Positions 1 to 5,660 of a stretch of DNA of 5,660 nt are shown one piece after another; position 1 is the stretch's first letter; each line of letters opens with the position of its first letter. The stretch covers positions 1-5,660 of the forward strand of contig CALHWU010000187.1 of assembly GCA_938039795.1 (NCBI GenBank). The letters run 5' to 3'. Source of the DNA: an uncultured Muribaculaceae bacterium. Lineage in GTDB: Bacteria; Bacteroidota; Bacteroidia; Bacteroidales; Muribaculaceae. A program made the translations under genes and the position numbers. A model generated the notes under the pieces. It did no database searches and was not told the origin of the DNA. It was given only the letters and a program-made list of their open reading frames with translations.

Positions 1-180
1 CTCGGCTAGGAGAAAGGGGCCGTCTACCAGAACGTCCAGCTCAGATAGGAGGGCTTGACGCGACGCATCTCCTGCCAGAAGCTGCTCGTATTTGTAGCCC
101 GTGTAGCACCAAACGTTCAAACCCAGCGCGTGCGCCTGACGCGCTGCATGGAGCCTCCGGCCGAATCCGGCACGGTTATA
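1..180 (-). pseudogene. nrdG: NrdG fragment: anaerobic ribonucleotide reductase activating protein, C-terminal half, partial at both ends
   Basis: Reading the minus strand from about base 180 to base 1 gives about 60 residues with hallmark NrdG segments: YNRAGF, then LGLNVWCYTGYKYEQLL, then LDVLVDGPFLLAE. NrdG is a radical-SAM enzyme that installs the glycyl radical on the class III reductase NrdD. The radical-SAM CxxxCxxC motif lies in the N-terminal third of the family and is not present here. In the family a GGDP-type motif normally directly precedes the YNRAGF-like segment. Here the upstream residues read GVLSD and then antisense of the phage-like gene, so homology stops at about base 181. 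No in-frame start codon restores an N-terminus. The gene continues past the left edge of the window. I call it broken on the evidence inside the window. If the join is an assembly error, the native gene may be intact. Identity of the fragment is clear; the status as a pseudogene is inference. Confidence 0.85.
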
Positions 181-642
181 ATCAGAGAGGACGCCCCGGT
201 GGCCGACCTGTGGCTCAAGGCCACTCTGCGCATGCGCTACGAGAAGATGATGACTGCCGACGATCCCTCCGGGCTGCCGCTGACCGACTGCACCGCCACG
301 GCCACTGTCGAAGCATCGCCCGGCGACCGCACTCGCTGCGAACTTTATCTGCCGCCAAGTGCGGTGAGAGCCGTAAGCGTCAGGCTGCGCGGGTGGCTTG
401 CGGATGCAAAGATAGTGCCTCCCGACAGCGAGGAGGCGGCCGACCAGACGAGCGAATACGGCCGCGCAGGCCGATGCCGCCCGATAGCCGTGGACCACGG
501 CGACGGGCATCTGACCCTTTACGGCGGTTTCGATGGCGCGACACCCACCGCCGAACGTATCACAGCGGTAGCGCTGCCCCCGGAAGGTGAATATCTCCTC
601 ACGCCCGCGATGCTCCACTCACTCGCCGGCTGCGAATGCTAA
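148..642 (+). CDS. Phage-associated hypothetical protein upstream of portal, 5' end chimeric
   Basis: I do not recognise this family. The convincing protein begins at about base 175-181 (VIIREDAPVADLWLKATLRM) and runs about 155 residues to a TAA stop 18 bp before the portal gene. Bases 148-180 are antisense of nrdG, so the ATG at 148 (reading MEPPAESGTV) lies in foreign sequence. The same frame is open up to a TTG at 55, preceded by AGGAGG but with only 2 bases of spacing, and closed by a TAG at 46-48. I chose ATG 148 as the more conservative start; the native start is probably lost. The product looks soluble, with a hydrophilic acidic middle, a PPSAVRAVSVRLRGWL segment and a beta-rich C-terminal half ending GCEC. 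No signal peptide or membrane segment is visible. Its position directly before the portal gene suggests a phage morphogenesis or packaging role, but that is inference from context only. Confidence 0.55.
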   Translation: MEPPAESGTVIIREDAPVADLWLKATLRMRYEKMMTADDPSGLPLTDCTATATVEASPGDRTRCELYLPPSAVRAVSVRLRGWLADAKIVPPDSEEAADQTSEYGRAGRCRPIAVDHGDGHLTLYGGFDGATPTAERITAVALPPEGEYLLTPAMLHSLAGCEC

Positions 643-660
643 AACACAACAATCCGAACT

Positions 661-2072
661 ATGCACAACGACGACAATGCCCTCAGGCTCGCGGCCTCGG
701 CCTGGATGGCCGGGGAGAACCTGCGCCGGCGGCGCAGACGCCTGAAAAGATATACCTACGGCGATCAGTGGTCGGATCCCGTCAGACTCCCGTCGGGAAT
801 CACCGTCACCGAAGGAGAGGCCGCCTCCGAAGGGGGCGAACGACCTATGACCAACAATCTGATACGCCAGCTCGTGAAGAGCGTGGTGGGACTTTACCGG
901 CGCGACTTCAGCCCCGCCGACTGCGGCACCGACAGCGCGACGGCCCGGCGCAACAGTCTGCCGGAAATGGACGCCCGCATGCTTGAGGAATTCCTGATAT
1001 CGGGATGCGCCGTGCAGCGGGTGACGGCCGAGCGGCGCATCGAGGGCGACGGAGTATGGGTGGACAACGTCAGTCCGGAGCGCTTTTTCGTCAACCCCCA
1101 TCTCGATCCGCGCGGATCCGACATAGAGATAGCCGGCATGATCCACGAGATGAGCCTGCGAGAGCTGACCGTGAGACTCGGAGGGGCCGACGAGGCCAGG
1201 CGCAGGATGATCGAGCGGATATATCTCGGGCATGACAGGAGAACCTACGGCGATGGCGATGCCGGAGAGGCCATAGCCGAGATGACCCGGCCTGACACTC
1301 CCGGCAGGTGCCGCGCGATAGAACTGTGGACGCTCGAGAGCCGGCGCATAATCCGCTGTTATGATCCGGCTTCGGGCGAGGGATTCGCCGTAGGCCCTGA
1401 TGAAGAGGTCAAGCTCAGACGCATCAACCGGCGGCGCAAAGCCGCCGGAGAGAGTCGGGGCGCCAGCCGGGCGCCGCTCAGCTGGAGACGCGCCGACACA
1501 CTGCGATGGCACTGCCGGTGGATCGCTCCCGACGGCACCGTGATGAGGGAATACGACTCCCCCTGGCCCCACGGGCGGCATCCGTTCGCCATAAAGATGT
1601 ATCCGCTCACCGACGGAGAGATACACTCTTTCGTGGAGGACGTCGTAGACCAGCAGCGCATCATCAACCGCATGATCACCCTGATGGAGAAGATAATGAG
1701 CGTATCGGCAAAGGGAGTGCTCCTGTTCCCCACCGACCGTCTGCCCCCAGATCTGACGTGGGCCGATCTGGCCAATCTGTGGAGCCGGCCCGGCGCCCTC
1801 CTCCCCTTCAAGCCATCGGAACGCTCCTCGGAACCCCGTCAGCTCACATCGTCGGGCGACTGCGGAGCCGACCGCATGCTGCAATACAGACCTCAATGCT
1901 CGAACAGATATCGGGCGTCAACAGCTCGCTGCAGGGCCGTGACACCACCGGCAACACTTCGGCCGCGCTCTACGACGCCCGCACCCGCAACGCCACCACC
2001 GCGCTGATAGATCTCATAGAGGCGTTCAGAACATTCATCGACATGCGCAACAAACTGATCGCCGGCATATGA
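661..2072 (+). CDS. Phage portal protein (P22-like), frameshifted near base 1882
   Basis: The portal is the dodecameric ring at the phage head vertex through which DNA is packaged and to which terminase and neck proteins bind. Portal-like features in frame 1 are RYTYGDQW near residues 30-37, NNLIRQLVKSVVGLYRRDF at 65-83, NVSPERFFVNPHLDPRGSD at 136-154, and HPFAIKMYPLTDG at 307-319. The long helix segment VVDQQRIINRMITLMEKIM at 328-346 is followed by SAKGVLLFP. Sensible frame 1 coding continues to RMLQ at residues 405-408 and then turns into a proline/arginine-rich shadow that stops at 2007. The expected continuation, TSMLEQISGVNSSLQGR, then an Ala/Thr-rich helix and FRTFIDMRN, is in frame 3 and ends at a TGA at 2070-2072. 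One missing base near 1882-1884 explains this and would give a product of about 470 residues. No slippery heptamer is present. The family assignment rests on recalled resemblance to Bacteroidales phage portals. Confidence 0.8.
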
Positions 2073-2121
2073 TTTACATATTTTAACCAAATAGATACTC
2101 ATTCTTGCCCGGGCACAACCT

Positions 2122-2129
2122 TAACTTTG
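2122..2129 (+). promoter_or_regulatory. Bacteroidetes -7 promoter box TAACTTTG before the small phage-linked genes
   Basis: The octamer TAACTTTG, followed by CA, matches the Bacteroidetes primary sigma factor consensus TAnnTTTG. It lies in an AT-richer 117-bp gap (2073-2189) between the portal stop and the next gene, about 60 bp before the ATG at 2190. A TTG at 2105-2107 is the nearest -33 candidate, but the 14-bp gap is shorter than the usual spacing of about 19 bp, so the -33 element is uncertain. The promoter would make the two small genes downstream an independent transcription unit. Nothing else is evident in this gap. Confidence 0.6.
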
Positions 2130-2189
2130 CAACACCCGACAGACACTCTACCTTTAACACTTTATCACAGCCACCACCCCCTAAAGACT

Positions 2190-2615
2190 ATGACCACCAC
2201 ACGCAACACACACATCGCCGCCCTCTCGCCCCGCGACCGCGACTTCATAGCCGCGTGCCGCAGGGTGATGGCATCGAGCGGCCGCGCAAGCCTGACCGCA
2301 GCCGAAATAGCCGGCATGGCCTCGCGACAGCCCGCACCGTCATATTATCTCAGCCACGAGCAGGCCATGCGCCAGCTCCACAGAGCCGACACCGGCGCCG
2401 ACCCGGGCAAAGTGCACCCGTCGACCCTCAGCCGCCGGGAGGAGCTGCGCCGCAAGGTGACCGCGCTGCAGGAGAGCAGGGGCATAGGGCGCGGAGAGGC
2501 GCTGACACACGTGCTCGCCGGAGGAGCATCAGGATTCTTCATCGAGCCGTCGACCGCCCTGAGGCTCTTCCAGCGGATACGCCAGCGACGCCGCCGGATC
2601 ATGAAAAACGCATGA
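2190..2615 (+). CDS. Small phage-linked hypothetical protein with two similar helical halves
   Basis: The predicted product has 141 residues and I do not recognise the family beyond its phage context. I chose the ATG at 2190 because it follows the -7 box by about 60 bp and begins a natural-looking N-terminus (MTTTRNTHIA). A TTG at 2127 in the same frame lies inside the -7 box and is unlikely to be the start. The protein is basic and appears all-helical, with no signal peptide or membrane segment, and ends in an Arg-rich tail (RQRRRR). It has an internal repeat: residues 49-65 (APSYYLSHEQAMRQLHR) align without gaps to residues 113-129 (ASGFFIEPSTALRLFQR), an offset of 64. Similarity also shows upstream at R24-V26 against R88-V90. 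The basic helical character would suit nucleic-acid binding, for example a packaging or regulatory protein, but no catalytic motif supports a firm function. Confidence 0.7.
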   Translation: MTTTRNTHIAALSPRDRDFIAACRRVMASSGRASLTAAEIAGMASRQPAPSYYLSHEQAMRQLHRADTGADPGKVHPSTLSRREELRRKVTALQESRGIGRGEALTHVLAGGASGFFIEPSTALRLFQRIRQRRRRIMKNA

Positions 2616-2673
2616 GGCGCAGCAGGCCGATACTCATAATTTCATCAACATCAGTCCAGAAACGATCAAGAAA

Positions 2674-3111
2674 ATGACAGGAATATCAATCGACGCAGCC
2701 ATAGCTGAAATACTGGCCGACAACGCCCTGCGGCGCCGACTCGGGCGCATGACACCGGGTCTTATCACGACCGACAGCCGCGAAGCACTGGCCACAGGCC
2801 TTCGGGCGGCGACAGCGCGCATAATAGCGCTTACGGCGCCCTACACGCGCATCATCGCCGACGACGGGGAGATAATGACCATCGATACTCCCGATGAAAT
2901 GTCCGATGCCGAACGCTCGCTCTCCGCGAGGCTGATCACCCACGCGGCCGGCCGACGGATGCTGGCCGACCTCTACTCCGGAAGCGATCCGGATATGGCG
3001 GCTGCCTACGTGCGCTCGGCCGAGGCGAGCGAGTCGGCGCTCCTGGAGATAATGGCACGCGCCACTTCGGGCAACGCATCAGCGCCGCCTGTCAAAGGAC
3101 ATCTCTACTGA
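2674..3111 (+). CDS. Small helical phage-linked hypothetical protein
   Basis: The predicted product has 145 residues and is not recognised. The start is the ATG at 2674, preceded by an A-rich stretch, 58 bp after the previous stop; the two genes probably share the promoter at 2122. The sequence is rich in Ala, Glu, Arg and Ile and appears almost wholly helical. The N-terminal part is ISIDAAIAEILADNALRRRL, an acidic central turn reads ADDGEIMTIDTPDEMSD, and a C-terminal helix reads DMAAAYVRSAEASESALLEI. No cysteine, signal peptide or membrane span is seen. Small helical proteins near the portal in other phages are often head-tail connectors, and the C-terminal helix is compatible with that, but the similarity is too weak to assign it. 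The stop lies 19 bp from the end of the convergent U32 gene, with no room for a separate terminator. Confidence 0.65.
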   Translation: MTGISIDAAIAEILADNALRRRLGRMTPGLITTDSREALATGLRAATARIIALTAPYTRIIADDGEIMTIDTPDEMSDAERSLSARLITHAAGRRMLADLYSGSDPDMAAAYVRSAEASESALLEIMARATSGNASAPPVKGHLY

Positions 3112-3130
3112 ACAGCAGATACGCTGACAT

Positions 3131-4390
3131 CTACCGGGAGCCTGCCGCGAGAGCTGTGGGCTCCCATACATACAGGCGGTCGGCCGGCCTGATGCGCGAG
3201 GGGAGGGGCATGGAGAATGCCTCTCCCTTCACCGTTTTCTCCACCGGCCTGAGATCGACACGGATCTCGCTGACAGTGGTGATGAGCGCGCCGGTGGTAG
3301 GGCCGGTGACGACGATCTCGTCGCCCACATGGAGCTCGCCGGCCTCCATGACGAACTCCCCTACCCCCAGACGCGGGAACCATTTTACAGCTTTGGCGGC
3401 ATAGCGCTTCACGCGGGTGGCCGACGAGCCGTATTTGCCCGACCATTCGCCGAGCCGCTGTCCGAGATAATAGCCGTTCCAGAATCCTCGGTTGAACACC
3501 TTGCGGAGCTCAGCCGTCAGCTCCTCTACGAGCGCGGCGCCATAGGTGCCGTCGCAGAGAGCGCGCAGAGCGCGGTCGTAGGCGCCTACCACAGTGGCCA
3601 CATATTCGGGCCCGCGGGCACGGCCCTCGATCTTGAGCACCCTCACTCCGGCATCAGCCAGACGGTCGATGAAACCGATCGTGCAAAGATCCTTGGGCGA
3701 CATGATATACTGGTTTTCGATATCGAGCTGATCGCCCGTCTCGCGGTCGGTGACGGTGTATGACCGGCGGCATATCTGTGTGCAGGCCCCGCGGTTGGCC
3801 GACGAGTTCATCTCGTGGAGACTCAGATAGCACTTGCCGCTGACGGCCATGCAGAGAGCGCCGTGGCAGAACATCTCGATGCGCACCGGCTTGCCGCCGG
3901 GCCCGACGATCGGACGGCGGCATATCTCGCCGTGGATAGCTCCGACACGGTCGAGCGACAGCTCGCGGGCGAGCACCACCACGTCGGCCCACTGCGCGTA
4001 CATCTCCACCGCCTCCACGTTGGAGATATTGGCCTGCGTGGAGATATGCACCTCCACTCCCCGGCTGCGGGCATAGAATATCGCAGCCGGATCGGCGGCT
4101 ATGATGGCCGAGATCCCGGCCTGGGCGGCAGCGTCGATGATGTCGTGGAGCAGCGCTATGTCGTCGTCGTAGATGATGGTGTTGACGGTGAGATATGTCT
4201 TCACTCCCGCGCGGGAGCATAGCGAGGCTATATGGCGCAGATCGTCGAGAGTGAAGTTGGCGCTCGAACGCGAGCGCATGTTGAGCCCCTCCACTCCGAA
4301 ATACACCGCGTCGGCTCCTGCCCTTATGGCAGCCTGAAGCGACTCGTAGGAGCCGACGGGAGCCATTATCTCAAAATCCTGACGTGTCAT
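3131..4390 (-). CDS. trhP: U32 family (peptidase U32-like) iron-sulfur protein, probable tRNA hydroxylation protein TrhP
   Basis: The predicted product has 419 residues, a usual length for TrhP/YegQ-type members. It starts with the U32 opening EIMAPVGSYESLQAAIRAGADAVYFG-like region (residues 7-32), a TIM-barrel-like domain. Residues 172-190 match the U32 signature exactly: ExFxxG[SA][LIVM]C x4 GxCx[LIVM]S. Cysteines 180, 187, 203 and 236 are spaced like the four 4Fe-4S ligands known in the relatives UbiU/UbiV. The region from about 325 to 410 fits the small C-terminal beta domain of U32 proteins. Although annotated as peptidases, characterised members act in oxygen-independent hydroxylation: TrhP makes 5-hydroxyuridine at tRNA U34 using prephenate, RlhA modifies 23S rRNA, and UbiU/V act in ubiquinone synthesis. 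Length and C-terminal domain favour TrhP over RlhA, which is usually longer. The gene follows the nitroreductase by 7 bp, so the two are almost certainly co-transcribed. The symbol is tentative; the family is secure. Confidence 0.9.
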   Translation of the reverse strand: MTRQDFEIMAPVGSYESLQAAIRAGADAVYFGVEGLNMRSRSSANFTLDDLRHIASLCSRAGVKTYLTVNTIIYDDDIALLHDIIDAAAQAGISAIIAADPAAIFYARSRGVEVHISTQANISNVEAVEMYAQWADVVVLARELSLDRVGAIHGEICRRPIVGPGGKPVRIEMFCHGALCMAVSGKCYLSLHEMNSSANRGACTQICRRSYTVTDRETGDQLDIENQYIMSPKDLCTIGFIDRLADAGVRVLKIEGRARGPEYVATVVGAYDRALRALCDGTYGAALVEELTAELRKVFNRGFWNGYYLGQRLGEWSGKYGSSATRVKRYAAKAVKWFPRLGVGEFVMEAGELHVGDEIVVTGPTTGALITTVSEIRVDLRPVEKTVKGEAFSMPLPSRIRPADRLYVWEPTALAAGSR

Positions 4391-4397
4391 AGGATGA

Positions 4398-5147
4398 TCA
4401 TATGTTTATGCCGGCCTGGCGTATATAGTCAAGGAATGTCTGCGAGAAGCGCTCGTTGGATTCACGCGGATAACGCACGCGGGTGAACACCTGGGCCAGA
4501 GTCTCAAGCGAATTCTCCTCGACGAAACGGCGTGAGTCGTCGCGTGCCTCCTTCCCGGCATAGAGCTGGCGCAGGCGCGAGTCGGAGAAGTCTTCATAGA
4601 CTTCATTGTGAAGGATCGCCTCGACGGGCAGACGGCCCGGGTCATCGGGGTGCTCGTCGGGATATCCGAGAGTGACGGTGGTGACCGGCACCACAAGCCG
4701 CGGCAGGCGAAGCAGCTCGGCGATTTCCGGAGCGTTGTAGGTGGTGGTGCCGAGGTAGCACGTGCCGAGACCGCGGCTTTCGGCAGCCGTGCAGAGCTGC
4801 TGTGCGAAGAGAGCGGCGTCGAGCACTGCGGCGAAAAACATCTGCAGATTGTCGAAGCCGGCATCGGCCCCGGAGATCTCACACCAGCGGGTAAACCTGC
4901 GCAGGTCGGCGCATACCGTCAGGGCCGCCTGGCAGCCGGCAAGCTGCGGCTGACTGAAGTGCATCGGAGCGAGCAGCCGCTTCATTTCAGGCGAGCGGGT
5001 GACGACCGCCGAATACAGCTGCATGTTGCCTGTAGTGGGGGCATGGGATGCTTCGCTGACTATATCGCGCAAAGTCCCGTCGGCAAGCGGCCTGTCGGAG
5101 TAGCGGCGGATGGTGCGCCGTCCGGTGAAAAACGTGTCGGTAGGCAT
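4398..5147 (-). CDS. NfsA-like nitroreductase family flavoprotein
   Basis: The predicted product has 249 residues, typical of the NfsA/FRP class of FMN-dependent NAD(P)H oxidoreductases. FMN-binding features are visible: RRTIRRYSDRPL (residues 10-21) for the phosphate, HAPTTGNMQLYS (35-46), and GLGTCYLGTTTYNAPEIAELL (126-146, given here as the known GLG-x-CYLG region). The NfsA-type stretch PVTTVTLGYPDEHP...GRLP...ILHNEVYEDF spans 154-187. The enzymes reduce nitro compounds, quinones or flavins in the cytoplasm; the physiological substrate cannot be read from sequence. The ATG at 5147 gives a family-like N-terminus and lies about 28 bp downstream of a minus-strand -7 box. It is the first gene of an operon with the U32 gene. 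Cysteines 72, 79, 89, 119 and 130 are present, but I see no iron-sulfur binding motif. NfsA-like is preferred over NfsB-like because of the C-terminal region after the LGYP motif. Confidence 0.9.
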   Translation of the reverse strand: MPTDTFFTGRRTIRRYSDRPLADGTLRDIVSEASHAPTTGNMQLYSAVVTRSPEMKRLLAPMHFSQPQLAGCQAALTVCADLRRFTRWCEISGADAGFDNLQMFFAAVLDAALFAQQLCTAAESRGLGTCYLGTTTYNAPEIAELLRLPRLVVPVTTVTLGYPDEHPDDPGRLPVEAILHNEVYEDFSDSRLRQLYAGKEARDDSRRFVEENSLETLAQVFTRVRYPRESNERFSQTFLDYIRQAGINI

Positions 5148-5175
5148 AAGTATCGGTAAAGCTTATTTTTGTCTG

Positions 5176-5183
5176 CAAAGTTA
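5176..5183 (-). promoter_or_regulatory. -7 promoter box TAACTTTG for the nitroreductase-U32 operon
   Basis: On the minus strand these bases read TAACTTTG followed by CA, matching the Bacteroidetes consensus TAnnTTTG. Transcription would start near 5170, leaving an AT-rich leader of roughly 25 nt before the ATG at 5147. No convincing TTG -33 element is found at the standard spacing; that region falls on the opposing promoter's -7 box. Confidence 0.75.
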
Positions 5184-5196
5184 CTCAATTATTTCG

Positions 5197-5204
5197 TAAC
5201 TTTG
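5197..5204 (+). promoter_or_regulatory. -7 promoter box TAACTTTG for nrdJ
   Basis: TAACTTTG followed by CA matches the Bacteroidetes -7 consensus. Transcription would start near 5210, giving a leader of about 25 nt before the GTG at 5234, too short for a cobalamin riboswitch. The nearest upstream TTTG (5168-5171) is 25 bp away, more than the usual spacing of about 19 bp, so the -33 element is unclear. Confidence 0.75.
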
Positions 5205-5233
5205 CAGACCATAAATCAGAACATCTCCAAGCA

Positions 5234-5660
5234 GTGGAAAAGAAGACTTATACCTACGACGAGGCCTACGAGGCCACCCTGAAATACTTCGGCGGCGACG
5301 AACTTGCCGCCCGCGTGTGGGTCAGCAAATACGCGCTGAAAGACTCCTACGGCAACATCTACGAACAGACTCCGGCCGACATGCACCGGCGCCTGGCCTC
5401 GGAGATAAGCCGCATCGAGAGCAAGTATCCGCAGCCTCTCACTGACGGACAGATCTTCGACCTCCTCGACCATTTCCGGTATATCGTGCCCCAGGGAAGC
5501 CCCATGACAGGGATTGGCAACGACTATCAGGTGGCGTCGCTCAGCAACTGCTTCGTGATCGGGCTCGACGGCAACCCCGACAGCTACGGCGGAGTGATCA
5601 AGATCGACGAGGAGCAGGTGCAGCTGATGAAGCGCCGCGGCGGCGTGGGGCACGACCTTT
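5234..5660 (+). CDS. nrdJ: Class II (adenosylcobalamin-dependent) ribonucleoside-diphosphate reductase, N-terminal part
   Basis: The reading frame runs from a GTG at 5234 to the right edge, giving 142 residues of an enzyme normally over 800 long. The enzyme makes deoxyribonucleotides from ribonucleotides using a cobalamin-derived thiyl radical and works with or without oxygen. The N-terminus MEKKTYTYDEAYEATLKYF, the segment VPQGSPMTGIGND (residues 85-97) and SLSNCFVIGLDGN (102-114) are typical. C106 corresponds to the conserved first active-site cysteine of the reductase family. MKRRGGVGHDL closes the visible part and matches the RRGGGVG-like motif. No in-frame ATG or GTG lies between the promoter box and this GTG, and the next methionine is residue 50, so GTG is the likely start. 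The gene diverges from the nitroreductase operon. The class II assignment rests on overall resemblance to Bacteroidetes NrdJ, because the diagnostic C-terminal parts lie outside the window. Confidence 0.88.
   Translation, partial: MEKKTYTYDEAYEATLKYFGGDELAARVWVSKYALKDSYGNIYEQTPADMHRRLASEISRIESKYPQPLTDGQIFDLLDHFRYIVPQGSPMTGIGNDYQVASLSNCFVIGLDGNPDSYGGVIKIDEEQVQLMKRRGGVGHDL

Larger units (their letters stand above)
5171..5209. repeat. Perfect 14-bp inverted repeat spanning a divergent promoter
   Basis: The left arm GTCTGCAAAGTTAC (5171-5184) and right arm GTAACTTTGCAGAC (5196-5209) are exact reverse complements around an AT-rich 11-bp spacer. Each arm contains one TAACTTTGCA promoter box pointing outwards. 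Ten of the 14 bases per arm are explained by the promoter consensus plus CA; the extra G at one end and GAC at the other extend the symmetry beyond it. It may be an operator for a dimeric regulator or simply two strong promoters placed back to back. It lacks a U-tract pattern and is not at a gene end, so it is not read as a terminator. Confidence 0.9.

Noticed and set aside
1800..1890. Programmed -1 ribosomal frameshift in the portal gene
   Set aside because: No slippery heptamer in the correct phase was found, and a frameshifted portal is not a known general feature of this phage type.
619..1896. Long 425-residue open frame on the minus strand opposite the portal gene
   Set aside because: It is rich in His, Gly, Pro and Arg as expected for an antisense shadow in GC-rich DNA, and the plus strand has recognisable portal motifs.
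2105..2677. 190-residue plus-strand open frame overlapping the small phage-linked gene
   Set aside because: Its composition is Arg/Pro/His-rich, its start lies upstream of the promoter box, and the overlapping frame from 2190 has a normal protein composition and an internal repeat.
3136..3165. Possible hairpin GGGAGCC / GGCTCCC near the convergent gene ends
   Set aside because: It lies inside the 3' coding part of the U32 gene, has a 16-base loop, and has no following T-tract, so a terminator is not supported.
5205..5233. Cobalamin riboswitch before nrdJ
   Set aside because: The leader between the expected transcription start and the GTG is only about 25 nt, far too short for this riboswitch class.
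5216..5653. 145-residue minus-strand open frame opposite nrdJ
   Set aside because: The plus strand encodes conserved reductase motifs, including the SNCFVIG active-site segment, so the minus frame is a shadow.

Overview
The window comes from a GC-rich member of the Bacteroidales, most likely of the Muribaculaceae type. This is inferred from three copies of the Bacteroidetes -7 promoter box TAACTTTG, the absence of clear Shine-Dalgarno sites before most genes, frequent ATA isoleucine codons in an otherwise GC-rich sequence, and protein families typical of that order. No rRNA, tRNA, CRISPR array, insertion sequence or integrase is visible.

Layout. Bases 1-180 (minus) carry a piece of nrdG, the activating enzyme of the anaerobic class III ribonucleotide reductase. 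It runs off the left edge, and its 5' part is replaced abruptly at about base 181. Bases ~181-3111 (plus) are a block of phage-like genes: a 5'-chimeric unknown gene, a P22-type portal protein with a one-base frameshift near base 1882, and two small helical proteins of unknown function. The last two sit behind their own promoter. Bases 3131-5147 (minus) form a two-gene host operon: an NfsA-like flavin nitroreductase followed by a U32-family (TrhP-like) iron-sulfur protein. Bases 5234-5660 (plus) are the start of a class II (B12-dependent) ribonucleotide reductase, nrdJ, cut by the right edge.

How the parts relate. The nitroreductase operon and nrdJ diverge from a compact 86-bp intergenic region. 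The two -7 boxes there lie inside a perfect 14-bp inverted repeat, so the promoters overlap and probably compete or share a regulator. The phage-like block has a portal but no capsid, protease, terminase, tail or integrase gene here. It ends 19 bp from the convergent host operon, which looks more like a decayed or rearranged prophage fragment than an intact phage. The nrdG/phage junction is either a real rearrangement or an assembly chimera, and sequence alone cannot separate these. I see no convincing new multi-gene system. The most notable items are the nrdG junction, the symmetric divergent promoter, the portal frameshift, and a small phage-linked protein built from two similar halves.
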